In this document: positions 33,428 through 43,037 of the stretch, piece after piece
Layout of the letters: every line of letters begins with the position of its first letter
Position numbering within the stretch: position 1 is the stretch's first letter
DNA from: Planctomycetota bacterium
GTDB lineage: Bacteria > Planctomycetota > UBA1135
Assembly: GCA_018671175.1 (NCBI GenBank)
Contig: JABHIE010000028.1
Location: forward strand, 1 to 64,000
DNA length: 64,000 bases
Direction of reading: 5' to 3'
Program-made: the position numbers and the translations under genes
The notes under the pieces: generated by a model
The model's input: the letters and a program-made list of their open reading frames with translations, nothing else
Databases searched by the model: none
What the model was told of the DNA's origin: nothing

Positions 33428-35125
33428 ATGAATAAGGCTCTACCTTTCGTTGTTTTGCTGGCATTAGCCACCACCCTACCCGCCCAGCAGGCGCGGGAAT
33501 CTGAATTGGTTTCAGCCGGATTGACTGGGGCTCCCGTGGGCATCTCGATTTCATCCGAAAACGCCGATTTGTCAGCCATGCTTTACGCCGATGCCGGCGA
33601 CGCCTCTCTTTGGCTGAGATTGTCAGATGGGCGTGGCATCGACTGGAGCTCGCCGATTCGGATGGATGACGACATCACAGGTGCCCCGAAAGCGACTTTC
33701 CGCCATTCTCTGAAGGTCGATGACAATCGTATTTATCTTGCATGGCGAGATAAAAGGAATGGCTCATTCGATGATGTTTACTTCACATCTTCAGATGACT
33801 CGGGCACGACCTGGCTGCCTTCGAATATCAGAATCGACGACGGCTACGCCATGGGTGCAAAAGATGTAAAAGACTTCCGTATCGGCTCAGGCGGCAAAGA
33901 TGTCGTTGTGATTTGCTCGACCAGCAATGGCGATGAAGGCCTCTTCGTAACATGGTCTAACAACGAGGGCAAAGTCTGGAATGCGGCTCTTCCCGTTACA
34001 TCGCACAATGGAATTGCCGATGTCGACAATATCGATTTGGCTTGCGAGAATGACATCGCCTATATCGTTTGGCGCGACAACTCACTCAACGGAATCGATG
34101 ACACCATTTGGATGTCAATCTTCGATTTCTCCACTGGCGTTTTCATTGCTCAAGACCTCAATGTCAGCCCTAATTTAATCCTTGCCGGTGGAGATGCAGA
34201 TGATGGAGTCGCCGTCGCCGTTGATCAAAATTACCTTGCCGTGATGTATCACGCTGACAAGCTGGGTGGCACTTCCGAGCAGTTGCGGGTCAACCTCTCT
34301 AGCGACCTTGGGCTTTCGTGGTCGGGCGATACGCAAGTGGGCGAATACGACAACGCGTTGTTGAATCATGATGCCGATAATGGTGTCATCCTTGTTGAAG
34401 ATGCGCGTGTTGCTGTCGCTTGGGAAGACAACCGCACGGGTCAAGATGCGGTCTATTGCGCCATCGCTGAATTTGCGACGGCGACTTTTACGGCCGACCA
34501 CCTTTGCTCTGACACAACGCTTGTTGCAGGAAACCCGCATTTGGCCGGAGAGCTCAAGAATGAAGCTCTAGCGGTAGTTTGGTCGCAATTTCCGGGCGAG
34601 ACTTACAGCAGCTGCTATTACATGAATGATCGTTGGTCGTCGACCTTTTCCGTCAGCGACAATGTGGCGGATGTCGATGATGCCGAAGTCGCCTGGAATG
34701 ATGTCTACAACAACTTCCTCTCTCTTTGGGTCGCCGACGATTCAGGAATCAATCAACTCTATGTAGGCGGATATCGCGCTCAGCAAATAGACCCCGGCGC
34801 ACCTGTCGCAGGCTCCGCGGCAGCTTTCACGCTCAGTGGCTTTCTTGCAGGAGACGCGTTTCAAGTCGTCGCCGCTGCATCGCCCGGTTCTTTTTTGCTC
34901 ACGGACGGCCGCAATCTTGGGCTTAGAGCGGACTCGTATTTGTTGATTACTAAAGACCTCCCACAATTTCGAGGGGGTATCGCAGTCGATGGCACAGGGA
35001 GCACTGCACCATTGCCCATCCCTCAAGGCCTGTCAGGCACGAGTTTTTATCTTGTCGCGGTTGGGCTTGCTCCTGGCGGTGTAATCACCGATTTGACGGA
35101 TGTTACTTTCATGAGCATCCAATAA
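33428..35125 (+). CDS. Secreted BNR/sialidase-type beta-propeller protein
   Basis: 565 residues with signal peptide (MNKALPFVVLLALATTLPAQ). Repeats of the form VDDNRIYLAWRDKRNGS, DDVYFTSSDDSGTTW and VTWSNNEGKVW, VAWEDNRTGQDAVY are Asp-box (BNR) motifs of a beta-propeller spanning residues ~30-440. The sialidase catalytic Arg triad and Tyr-Glu pair are not obvious, so it is likelier a binding propeller than a sialidase. Residues ~455-565 form a separate beta domain (FTLSGFLAGDAFQVV ... IPQGLSGTSFYLVAVGL) similar to the tails of two beta-helix proteins in this window. The leader before the ATG is C-rich. Confidence 0.85.
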   Translation: MNKALPFVVLLALATTLPAQQARESELVSAGLTGAPVGISISSENADLSAMLYADAGDASLWLRLSDGRGIDWSSPIRMDDDITGAPKATFRHSLKVDDNRIYLAWRDKRNGSFDDVYFTSSDDSGTTWLPSNIRIDDGYAMGAKDVKDFRIGSGGKDVVVICSTSNGDEGLFVTWSNNEGKVWNAALPVTSHNGIADVDNIDLACENDIAYIVWRDNSLNGIDDTIWMSIFDFSTGVFIAQDLNVSPNLILAGGDADDGVAVAVDQNYLAVMYHADKLGGTSEQLRVNLSSDLGLSWSGDTQVGEYDNALLNHDADNGVILVEDARVAVAWEDNRTGQDAVYCAIAEFATATFTADHLCSDTTLVAGNPHLAGELKNEALAVVWSQFPGETYSSCYYMNDRWSSTFSVSDNVADVDDAEVAWNDVYNNFLSLWVADDSGINQLYVGGYRAQQIDPGAPVAGSAAAFTLSGFLAGDAFQVVAAASPGSFLLTDGRNLGLRADSYLLITKDLPQFRGGIAVDGTGSTAPLPIPQGLSGTSFYLVAVGLAPGGVITDLTDVTFMSIQ

Positions 35126-35185
35126 CGGCAGAAAAACCGCCAACAGCTAATTCTGCGATTTCGTATGATTGCTTGAGATTGACTC

Positions 35186-36100
35186 ATGCGATTGTTTTCC
35201 CTTACCCCGTTTCTCATCACGGCTGTTATTTCAGCCGCTCCGGTTCTAGCTCAGCAGGCACAATTAGGCGTTCAGGTTGCTCCGAGCGATGCCGGCCCAC
35301 GAGTCGAAACAGTGCTCCCACGATCAGCAGCCAGCATTTTGGGGCTCGTAGCAGGTGATGTTTTGCTTGCCGTTGATGATGTCCGTTTGACTAGCCCGGC
35401 GTCATTGGTTGCTGCGATTCGTGCTCACCGAGCCGGCGATATTGTCAATCTCACGATTCAGCGAGAAGGGGCGACATTCGAGATGCTCGGCGTTTTGGCG
35501 CGGGCTCAGCATGATGTTTTGCCTGACTCTAGGTCTTCACTTGGGCAATCGATGCGCGGGCATTTGCAAGACATGGGCGAGGGCGTCCATCACCGTTTGC
35601 AAGAAATTGATCTCGATAGTCTGCCCGCTGAGATCCGAGAGCGTTTTCAACAGGGCATGCAGCGTATGCCTGACATGCAAGGCTTAGGGCATGATTTCGC
35701 CCAAGGGTTTAGCGATTTTGAGCGGCATTTTGATGATTTCGGTCAGCAATTCACTTTTGATTTTGATTTTTTTGGTGAGGGCGATACTGAGATGCTCACC
35801 GAGACCTGGCTGACTTACCCAGAAAGCACTCCTCAAGACAAAAGAGAAGTCCTTATCGCTGATGCAGTAAAGACTTACGGCGCTGATGTGCATGTCGTTT
35901 TTGAGGGCAATGTCACGATGATGCGCTCGACCTCGCGATCCGTTCAACGGCAGCCTGAGCTGGGCACCGATGCGGCACCAGAGGCTTCCGAAGAGGGCCC
36001 GAGTCGTCTTGAGCTCATCCGAGCAGCCGCGGAAGAGCAGGTCGAAAACCTAAAAAATCAAATTTTAGAGCTCGAAAAGTGGCTAGAGTCAAGCGACTAA
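35186..36100 (+). CDS. Secreted PDZ-domain protein with C-terminal coiled coil
   Basis: 304 residues. Signal peptide (FSLTPFLITAVISAAPVLA). Residues ~25-105 form a PDZ domain of the HtrA/site-2 protease kind: QLGVQVAPSDAGPRVETVLPRSAASILGLVAGDVLLAVDD, then IRAHRAGDIVNLTIQREG (given here in parts). There is no peptidase domain attached. The middle is rich in Phe, His, Asp and Met-Gln; the last ~35 residues (RLELIRAAAEEQVENLKNQ onward) form a coiled coil. It probably recognises exposed protein C-termini in the periplasm. Confidence 0.85.
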   Translation: MRLFSLTPFLITAVISAAPVLAQQAQLGVQVAPSDAGPRVETVLPRSAASILGLVAGDVLLAVDDVRLTSPASLVAAIRAHRAGDIVNLTIQREGATFEMLGVLARAQHDVLPDSRSSLGQSMRGHLQDMGEGVHHRLQEIDLDSLPAEIRERFQQGMQRMPDMQGLGHDFAQGFSDFERHFDDFGQQFTFDFDFFGEGDTEMLTETWLTYPESTPQDKREVLIADAVKTYGADVHVVFEGNVTMMRSTSRSVQRQPELGTDAAPEASEEGPSRLELIRAAAEEQVENLKNQILELEKWLESSD

Positions 36101-36178
36101 GTCCTTTCTCGCAAAGGGTTTAAATATTTTTAGATAATAAACTCATGTTGAGCCGTCAGCCTCCGCAAAGGGGGCGTG

Positions 36179-36709
36179 ATGAAACTCAACTCAACAGTCG
36201 CCGCACTCGCCTTTGTCCTCATGGGCGCCGCTTGGAGTGCACTCTCAGCCTCTTCCATGCACGATCTCCATGATTTGGAGAGTTTGGTGTCGAAGGCCGA
36301 ATTGATTTGCGAAGTCGAAGTCCTTTCCAAGGAAAGCTTGCTTCTAGACGACGGAACTATCGAAACACGCTACACCTTTTCTACGATTACGCCGATAAAA
36401 GGGGGTGCCGCTTCCATTCAGGAAATCCGAATCCCTGGTGGCGAAGTGGCCGGCCGCGGGCTCCTGATTCCTGGGATGCCCACTTACCAAACCGGAGAAC
36501 GAAACATCCTTTTCTTAAGCAAAGCAACTCAAGCCAAAAACTGGCGCCTGCCCATCGGGCTGTCTGCGGGTTCGTTTAAAGTGAATCTGGAAGCTTCGGG
36601 CGAGAGAATGGCCGTCCGTCAACTCCATGAAGCGCACTCTTCAGCCCAAGTCTTGAGCCGCGACGATTTGATTTTTGACATCATGGATGAAGTGGCTCGC
36701 CAGCAGTAA
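36179..36709 (+). CDS. Secreted protein paired with the downstream matrixin, unknown function
   Basis: 176 residues from ATG 36179 (GTG 36176 is immediately upstream). Signal peptide (STVAALAFVLMGAAWSALSA). The mature protein has the pattern LVSKAELICEVEVLSKES, RYTFSTITPIKGG and a GGEVAGRGLLIPGMPTYQTGERNILFL core, i.e. a beta-rich domain that I have no family name for. It starts 17 bases before the matrixin gene ends its leader, and the two are almost certainly cotranscribed. A chaperone, inhibitor or processing partner of the protease is possible but unproven. Confidence 0.75.
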   Translation: MKLNSTVAALAFVLMGAAWSALSASSMHDLHDLESLVSKAELICEVEVLSKESLLLDDGTIETRYTFSTITPIKGGAASIQEIRIPGGEVAGRGLLIPGMPTYQTGERNILFLSKATQAKNWRLPIGLSAGSFKVNLEASGERMAVRQLHEAHSSAQVLSRDDLIFDIMDEVARQQ

Positions 36710-36726
36710 AGGATCAACGCAGAATC

Positions 36727-38943
36727 ATGAAACGATTTAGTAAAAAGACTCTCATCGCCCTGACGATTTTTATCGCCGGGGCCGCTGCCGTGAGTGGTTA
36801 TGTCCGCATTAACCTATCGGGCAAAACCCTGAATTGGTCGTCGAGCACTATAAGCTGGAGACTCAATACCGCTGGGTCAGACAATGTTGCGGATGGCTCC
36901 CACGAGGCGGCAATTCAAGCTGCATTCGATGAGTGGCAAAATGTGAGCGGTTCTGCGATTCGTTTTTCTCGCGGTTCCGACACCAGCAGCAAGTCGGCGG
37001 GCACGAGTTCGCATGTCATCTTCTTTGATGAAAGCAATGGGTCTGGCTTCTTCCCAGCGGGTTCAGGAATTGTTGCGATTACGCCGATTTCTTACGACAC
37101 AGGCAATGGCCGCATTTTGGATGCCGACATTATCTTCAACGGTCGTGACTGGAATTTTTCAACTGATGGCACGCCTGGCACTTATGACATCCAAGATATT
37201 GCCACACACGAGATCGGGCACTTTGTTGGTCTCGATCACAGCCCTGTGCTTTCCGGCACGATGTGGCCATATGTTAGCCAGGGGCAAACTCTCCATCGTT
37301 CATTAACTGGTGATGAGCACTCTGGAGCCAAGGCGATTGCCTCTAGTGGCGCGATTAGTCACCTTCGGGGTACTTTGCGCAAAACGAGTGGTGCGAGCGC
37401 GCGTGGCGCTATGGTCGCAGCTGTGCGCGCAAGTGATGGCCGTTTGGCTGCAACTGGTTTGAGTACGGCGAGCGGCACTTTTCATATCAAGGGCCTTCCC
37501 GCAGGTGATTACTTTGTCTACGCCGCACCTGTTGAGGGCGCGATGACGGCGTCCAACTTCACGAGTAATGGCACGGTCGACACTGACTTCGGGGCTGCCT
37601 TCTACGGAAGCCTTGCCTCACCGCAAAGTTTTCATCTCAATGCCTCGAGCGATTTGAATTGCGGAACGCTCACATTAGCGGCAGACAGTTCGATTCGTGA
37701 TTCTGGAGGCACGGCTTATTCGCTGGAGTCGGGTGAGATTCGTCGCATTACTCTTCAGGCAAAGAACTTAATCTCTGGTGCCATGCAAATGCAGTCGCTG
37801 AGCCCGTACATCCAAGTCTCGCAAGTGAACAACGGCGGCACTTGGGCCCAAGCTACGATTCAGGTGTCGGGAGATGCGCCAGCCGGCACTTACGATCTTT
37901 ACCTTTCGACGCCGAGCGGCTCAATGGAGCCTGTTACTGGCATTCTGGATATCACTGGAGAGGCGCCATCGATAACGGGGCTGACTCCTCCATCTGGTGC
38001 ACTTGCCGGCGGCACGGAAGTCTTGCTCAGCGGCGAAAACATCCAACAGGGTTGTTTTGTCCTGTTCGGCGGCCGCGAGGCGCTCAATGTGGATGTCCTC
38101 AATTCCACAACCGTCCAACTCAATGCCCCAGCCGGCGACCCCGGTATTTGCGATGTGCGCGTGATTAACCCCGATGGGCAGCAAGCGACATTGCAAAATG
38201 CCTTTCAGTACGAAGCGATTGCATCCTATTCGGCGTCATTTCCAGCGGCGGGGCAGTCTTCTGGCAACACGCTTTTGTTGGTAAACGGCGCGGGCTTTGA
38301 CCCCAACATCCAAGTTTTTCTTGGTGGCACACAGGCGCAAGTCATTGTGCAGTCGAGCAAACTTCTGCGCGTGTTGACGCCTTCTCATGCAACGGGTTCA
38401 GTTGATCTCGTTTTGACAAACCCAGGTATGGCCGAAACTCGCATTCCATCGGCGTTTAAATATGTAAGCGCGAGCGACCCCGTGATTTCTTCCTTCACTC
38501 CCAATCACGGCAAGCGTTCCGGCGGCACTTCCATCACGATTAAGGGAGTTCGGCTTACGGGAGCGCAGCTTGTGCGATTTGGCGTTGACCCAACCACCGC
38601 TCAGGGTGGGGCAGACGGAAATGGCCTGCAGGTCGTCAATGACACCGAAGTTGGAGTCATCACGCCATCCTTCGCGAGCGTGGGGCAATTTGGAATGATG
38701 CTTGAGCTGACGAGTGGCCAAGGTGTGCTTGTGGGCGGCTTTACTTTTGACAGCACCGCGTCTTCTGGCGGCGGTGGCGACAGCGGAGGCGGAGGTTGTG
38801 GTGGAATCATCATGGCGGGCGGCAACCCCAATCCAGCAGCCGACATATTGGCCTTGACGGTTTTGCTTGTCGGTTACTTCGGCTTGCGTCGTCGCACGCG
38901 CCGAGTGGTTACGATTAAGGCGTGTCGCGCTCCAACATCCTGA
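36727..38943 (+). CDS. Secreted matrixin-family metalloprotease with three TIG domains and C-terminal anchor
   Basis: 738 residues. After a signal segment (TLIALTIFIAGAAAVSG) comes the metzincin domain with HEIGHFVGLDHS (ligands His161, 165, 171), the HExxHxxGxxH zinc site. A carboxypeptidase-regulatory-like Ig domain follows (~215-285), then three IPT/TIG domains (~415-700; ITGLTPPSGALAGGTEVLLSG, YSASFPAAGQSSGNTLLL, ISSFTPNHGKRSGGTSITI). The end is a glycine-rich stretch with Cys (GGGGDSGGGGCGG), a hydrophobic helix (ILALTVLLVGYFGL) and RRRTRR: a GlyGly-CTERM/MYXO-CTERM-like sorting tail. It probably cleaves proteins at the cell surface. Its end overlaps the next gene by 22 bases. Confidence 0.9.
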   Translation: MKRFSKKTLIALTIFIAGAAAVSGYVRINLSGKTLNWSSSTISWRLNTAGSDNVADGSHEAAIQAAFDEWQNVSGSAIRFSRGSDTSSKSAGTSSHVIFFDESNGSGFFPAGSGIVAITPISYDTGNGRILDADIIFNGRDWNFSTDGTPGTYDIQDIATHEIGHFVGLDHSPVLSGTMWPYVSQGQTLHRSLTGDEHSGAKAIASSGAISHLRGTLRKTSGASARGAMVAAVRASDGRLAATGLSTASGTFHIKGLPAGDYFVYAAPVEGAMTASNFTSNGTVDTDFGAAFYGSLASPQSFHLNASSDLNCGTLTLAADSSIRDSGGTAYSLESGEIRRITLQAKNLISGAMQMQSLSPYIQVSQVNNGGTWAQATIQVSGDAPAGTYDLYLSTPSGSMEPVTGILDITGEAPSITGLTPPSGALAGGTEVLLSGENIQQGCFVLFGGREALNVDVLNSTTVQLNAPAGDPGICDVRVINPDGQQATLQNAFQYEAIASYSASFPAAGQSSGNTLLLVNGAGFDPNIQVFLGGTQAQVIVQSSKLLRVLTPSHATGSVDLVLTNPGMAETRIPSAFKYVSASDPVISSFTPNHGKRSGGTSITIKGVRLTGAQLVRFGVDPTTAQGGADGNGLQVVNDTEVGVITPSFASVGQFGMMLELTSGQGVLVGGFTFDSTASSGGGGDSGGGGCGGIIMAGGNPNPAADILALTVLLVGYFGLRRRTRRVVTIKACRAPTS

Positions 38944-40310
38944 CTCAACTCGCCTTGACCTTTGCGGTCATTTTGCTCGCCTGCGTCGCCCCTTCATGCA
39001 GTGGCGGCCCTAGCTCAGATTATGACGAGCCCCCAATCTTGCTTGTCGGCATGGATGGCCTCGAATGGAGCGTCATCGAGCCGCTTCTCGCCCAAGGGCG
39101 CATGCCGCATTTTGCTAAATTACTCGCAAATGGCACGGGTGGTCGATTGCGCACTTTGGTGCCAACCTTCTCCCCAGTCCTCTGGACGACAATCGCAACC
39201 GGTGTCGGCCCAAAGGAGCACGGCATTTTGCATTTTGCTGAGCTTGATGCCCAAAACCGACCCAAGGCAGATGGCCTGCCCTACACTTCAAATACTCGCA
39301 AAGTGCCTGCAATCTGGAACATCGCTTCAGACGCTAATCGTGATGTCTTATCCGTCGCATGGTGGGTGAGCTGGCCGGCTGAGCCGCTTGCAGGAGATTC
39401 TCGCGTGGTGGCCTCTTATGCTGCGCAAGTGCAAGCCAACATCCTCTGGAAACCAGGCGTCTGGGAAAATGGTTTGCCCGAGTTGACTTGGCCTCCGCAC
39501 ATGTCAGAAGCCATTGCGCCTCGCCTCACCGAAGGTGGCCCGCAAGGCCCGGTTCGCGGTGAGTTTGAATCAAAATTTGGCAAGATTCCAAGTCAATGGA
39601 AATGGCCTTTGCAGCTTGACCGTTTGTACCGCACCGCTTTCCATGGCGACCGCACTCACATCCATATTGCGGGTGATTTGATGGCCGAGCGCATGGCCGA
39701 TCTTAATATGGTTTACATTGGCCTTCCCGATGTGGCGGGGCATTATTGGTGGCGATGGCGTGAACCAAAGGCATTTGGCTATCCAGTTCAGGGAGACCAG
39801 GTTGCGCGCTTAGGTGATCGGCTTGATTTGGCTTATGAGGTGGCCGACCAGTGGCTGGGTGAGTTGCTCGAAAAGGTGCCGTCCGAGACCATCGTGATGG
39901 TGGTGAGCGACCACGGGATGCACGCGGCAAATGTGAGTGACCCCAAGGCCATTCAGTCGGGCGCACACGAAGACGGCCCCGATGGTGTTTTCATGTTGTC
40001 GGGGCCAGGTGTCAAAAAAACGGGCTTACTTCATGATGCCAACGGTGCCGTGCAGCGCATAGGCAGTGTTTATGCCGTTGCGCCGACGATTCTCGATTTG
40101 CTCGCGGTGCCGCAATCGACCCAAATGCAGGGCAAGCCTTTGCGTGGGATGATGACCGACGCCTGGAATCTAGCCCACCCGAGATTGCCCGCAAAAAATT
40201 GGTCGGATGGCTTTCGGCCCGCAACTCGACCTAAAGAACCTGTCGAAGGTGCATCCGATACTTTTATCGACAGCATCCGCGAGATAGGCTATGCCATCGG
40301 AGAAGATTAA
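38922..40310 (+). CDS. AlkP-superfamily phosphodiesterase-like lipoprotein
   Basis: 462 residues from GTG 38922, preceded by AAGG. The start lies inside the matrixin frame; it gives a lipoprotein signal peptide with lipobox LLAC. The catalytic domain opens PPILLVGMDGLEWSVIEPL (metal Asp), then the nucleophile region TFSPVLWTTIATGVGPKEHGI, the VYIGLPDVAGHYWW segment and VVSDHGMHA with the second metal pair. This is the type I phosphodiesterase/nucleotide pyrophosphatase branch. It should act on phosphodiesters or phosphonates outside the cytoplasm. The UspA gene starts three bases after its stop. Confidence 0.88.
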   Translation: MSRSNILTQLALTFAVILLACVAPSCSGGPSSDYDEPPILLVGMDGLEWSVIEPLLAQGRMPHFAKLLANGTGGRLRTLVPTFSPVLWTTIATGVGPKEHGILHFAELDAQNRPKADGLPYTSNTRKVPAIWNIASDANRDVLSVAWWVSWPAEPLAGDSRVVASYAAQVQANILWKPGVWENGLPELTWPPHMSEAIAPRLTEGGPQGPVRGEFESKFGKIPSQWKWPLQLDRLYRTAFHGDRTHIHIAGDLMAERMADLNMVYIGLPDVAGHYWWRWREPKAFGYPVQGDQVARLGDRLDLAYEVADQWLGELLEKVPSETIVMVVSDHGMHAANVSDPKAIQSGAHEDGPDGVFMLSGPGVKKTGLLHDANGAVQRIGSVYAVAPTILDLLAVPQSTQMQGKPLRGMMTDAWNLAHPRLPAKNWSDGFRPATRPKEPVEGASDTFIDSIREIGYAIGED

Positions 40311-40312
40311 CT

Positions 40313-40789
40313 ATGTTTGCACGCATCCTGCTCGCTACTGATTTTTCGGACCAAGCCGAAAACGCTTATCCATGGGCCGCGCAAATGGCGCGCGCCAGTG
40401 ATGGTGTCGTTTTGCTGGTTCACGCACTCGAAAATGACCTCGTTTCCACGACCCCCGTTTTTGCGGGGTTCATGCCCCCCGAGGCGCTTGATGTGGGTTC
40501 TTATCGAGAACAATTTCGCACTGCCGCTTTACGCGCCTTAGATGCCGCAGCCGAAAAGGTAAAAGCATTAGGCGTGCGTGTTGAGACGCATCTTTTAGAG
40601 GGTGGCAAACCTTCCGTGGCGATTGTCGATGCGGCCAAAGAACTTGACGGAAAGGTCATCGTTTTATCGACGCATGGTCGAGGCGGGCTTGCTCATTTAC
40701 TCCTTGGATCGACGGCTGAAAAAGTGGTGCGGTCAGCGTCTTGCCCTGTCTTATCTGTTCATCAAGATGACGCCCAGCCGCAAGGCTAA
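40313..40789 (+). CDS. Universal stress protein, UspA family
   Basis: 158 residues, single Usp domain: FARILLATDFSDQAENAYPWAAQMA at the start and the nucleotide-binding pattern VLSTHGRGGLAHLLLGSTAEKVVRSASCPVLSV at the end (quoted in parts; G-x2-G-x9-G(S)). The motif predicts the ATP-binding subclass. Such proteins are induced by starvation or stress. It sits in a tight run with the AlkP lipoprotein upstream and a predicted exonuclease ten bases downstream. Confidence 0.93.
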   Translation: MFARILLATDFSDQAENAYPWAAQMARASDGVVLLVHALENDLVSTTPVFAGFMPPEALDVGSYREQFRTAALRALDAAAEKVKALGVRVETHLLEGGKPSVAIVDAAKELDGKVIVLSTHGRGGLAHLLLGSTAEKVVRSASCPVLSVHQDDAQPQG

Positions 40790-40798
40790 CCTTAGTTC

Positions 40799-41518
40799 AT
40801 GACCCCTCCTTCGCCATCCGTAGCTGACGCCTTGCGCCAACCTGTTGTTGCGTTCGACATCGAAGTCGCGGGTGCTCCCTGGGAAGAAATTGACGAGGCC
40901 ACTCGCCATTACTTGCTCTCTCGTCAAAAGACAGATGAAGCCCGCGAGGGCATTCGAGATCGACTTGCCTTTGTTCGCGGCATGGGGCGTGTCGTTTCCA
41001 TCGCCATGTGGAATCTCAAAACCGACAGCGGCGCGGTGATGGTGCAAGGCTCCGGTTGCAAATGGGAAGAATTCGATGTCGTCCCTGGCACCAAAGTCTT
41101 CCGAGGCAATGAGCGTGAGATGCTCATCGAGTTCTGGAAGCAGGCAAAAGAGTGGGGGACCGTTGTGACTTATAACGGTCGTGGTTATGACGGCCCGATT
41201 TTGATGACGCGCTCGGCCATGCTTGATGTCGCGCCATCTCGCAATCTCACGGGTTACCGCTACAGCATTAAAGATCATTGCGACTTGATGGAAGTCCTCA
41301 ACTTTTTCGGTGCCGCTCGCGAGAGTTACTCCCTCGATTATTGGTGTCGGCGTTTTGGAGTTGAATCTCCAAAAGGCAAAATGGATGGCTCGCGTGTGGC
41401 CGACAAGGCTCGCGCAGGGCGTTATGACGAAATCGCTGAGTATTGTTTGAGAGACACTCGCGCCACGGCAGATTTGTTCTTGCGTTTGCGCTCGACTTTA
41501 ATTCCATTGCTTGGCTAG
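40799..41518 (+). CDS. Predicted 3'-5' exonuclease, PolB-type (DEDD family)
   Basis: 239 residues. ExoI motif VVAFDIEVAG, ExoII VVTYNGRGYDGPILM and ExoIII YCLRDTRATADL give the Asp-Glu, Asp and Asp set of the DnaQ-like RNase H fold; the intervening SIKDHCDLMEVLNFFG and YSLDYWCRRFGV are typical of the PolB-exonuclease-related family (predicted 3'-5' exonuclease). It should remove nucleotides from 3' ends of DNA or RNA. The stop TAG is followed directly by the ATG of the flippase gene. Confidence 0.88.
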   Translation: MTPPSPSVADALRQPVVAFDIEVAGAPWEEIDEATRHYLLSRQKTDEAREGIRDRLAFVRGMGRVVSIAMWNLKTDSGAVMVQGSGCKWEEFDVVPGTKVFRGNEREMLIEFWKQAKEWGTVVTYNGRGYDGPILMTRSAMLDVAPSRNLTGYRYSIKDHCDLMEVLNFFGAARESYSLDYWCRRFGVESPKGKMDGSRVADKARAGRYDEIAEYCLRDTRATADLFLRLRSTLIPLLG

Positions 41519-43033
41519 ATGTCGTCCACGGCTACCAATGCGATTTTTCAGGCTGTAGCCAAAATCTTTGGCACGGGGCTTTACGCGGTTTTTGGTTTGC
41601 TGCTTGCGCGTTTGGTGCCTGGGCGCGAAAACGGCGTCTACACATTGATGAGCACTCTGCTCTTCTTTGGGTCATTGGCTTCTAATTTTGGTGTGCCTTT
41701 TGTGGCTGTGCGTGCCATTGCTCGCGATCGCAGTCGTGCCGCAGAGGTTTTCGTCGATACCCGCACGGCAGTACTTATGGGCGCGGGCTTGGCCCTGCTT
41801 CTCCCGCTAGTTTGGGTCACCTTCGAGATGAATCTACTCGGCGAGTGGGACAACCGCCGCCTGCTATTGAGCTTCTTGGTTTGCGGGATTATTTTGGCTG
41901 AGGCCTTAGGCTCATTGGGCGACATGATGTTTCAGGCTCACGAAGATATGCGAGTGTCTTCCGTGGTCGAGGCTGCGTCAGGCTTGTTTCGCGCAGGGGG
42001 TGCAACGATTGCTGTCATTCTTTTGCCCCTAGAATGGAAAATCGTCGGTGTCTACACGGTCTTTTTGCTGGGCTCTGGCTTGCGGGGCATTTTGATGCCC
42101 ATTCTTGCTCGCCGCCGCTTTTTATCGGGTCCACTACCGACTAAGAGTTTTCGTCGTGCATTCGATTTGTTGAAAGAGGCTTTCTTCCTTGCAGTCTTTC
42201 GCATGCTGCGCATGATTCGCAACCGTGTCGATAGTTTGTTGTTGGGGCTCCTCATTTCAGGCGGCGTGCTCGGCGCCATGGAATCGGCTGACTTGAGTCG
42301 CGCTCTCTACGCTCAAGCAATGCGCGTGGTCATTATTTTCAACATGCTCTCTGTTGCATTTAATACGGCGCTATTTCCTCGAATGGTACGCCTATCGAGT
42401 GATAAAGGCGACCAGGCTGAGGTTCGCGTGACTTATTTCCGTGCTCTTCGTGTACAGGCCTGGTGGGCGATTCCTTTGGCTTGCGGCCTTTGGTTTTATG
42501 CTGACGGCGTGGCGGGCTTATTCGGAGCGGAATACTTAAATGGCTATGAAGCTCTGGGTGGCTCTACGGGTGATGTCTTGCGCGTGCTTTCTTTTGCCAT
42601 GATGGTTGATGTGATTGGCGGCCCGGTTGGTTTAATTATCATGGGTGTGCCTGGCATGGATAGAAAACTGCCCAAACTTGGGGCTATGCTCGCAGTGGTT
42701 AGTATCATCTTAAATGTCATTTTAATTCCTAAATTCGGGATTATGGGCGCAGCATACTCCTCCCTCGGTGCAGCCTGCTTTGAGTTTTTCTTGAAGCTCA
42801 CAGTGGTCTCTCGCATTTTGGGCAGCCCCACTCCGATGATTGGTATCTTCTTTCCATTTGTGCTTGCCTCTGTCGTGATGGTCTTTGGTTTGCAAAAACT
42901 AGGCTTCAAAGATTCTTTGCTCATTGGCCCGGTGCTCGGCGCGACCTTCTATTTCTTGGTTACGATTCTGACTCGCTCGACTGACCCTAAAATCAACCAA
43001 ATAATCGCCCGGAATATTTTGCGACGGAAATAA
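41519..43033 (+). CDS. Polysaccharide flippase-like membrane protein (Wzx/MOP superfamily)
   Basis: 504 residues with about 12-14 hydrophobic segments in the MOP-flippase arrangement: N-terminal AVAKIFGTGLYAVFGLLLARLVPGRENG and TLMSTLLFFGSLASNFGV, then AVFRMLRMIRNRVDSLLLGLL and VGLIIMGVPGMDRKL. Members move lipid-linked oligosaccharides across the inner membrane. It opens the polysaccharide region that also holds Wza-, Wzy- and Wzz-like genes, which supports a Wzx role. There is no gap to the exonuclease gene upstream. Confidence 0.88.
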   Translation: MSSTATNAIFQAVAKIFGTGLYAVFGLLLARLVPGRENGVYTLMSTLLFFGSLASNFGVPFVAVRAIARDRSRAAEVFVDTRTAVLMGAGLALLLPLVWVTFEMNLLGEWDNRRLLLSFLVCGIILAEALGSLGDMMFQAHEDMRVSSVVEAASGLFRAGGATIAVILLPLEWKIVGVYTVFLLGSGLRGILMPILARRRFLSGPLPTKSFRRAFDLLKEAFFLAVFRMLRMIRNRVDSLLLGLLISGGVLGAMESADLSRALYAQAMRVVIIFNMLSVAFNTALFPRMVRLSSDKGDQAEVRVTYFRALRVQAWWAIPLACGLWFYADGVAGLFGAEYLNGYEALGGSTGDVLRVLSFAMMVDVIGGPVGLIIMGVPGMDRKLPKLGAMLAVVSIILNVILIPKFGIMGAAYSSLGAACFEFFLKLTVVSRILGSPTPMIGIFFPFVLASVVMVFGLQKLGFKDSLLIGPVLGATFYFLVTILTRSTDPKINQIIARNILRRK

Positions 43034-43037
43034 GGCT

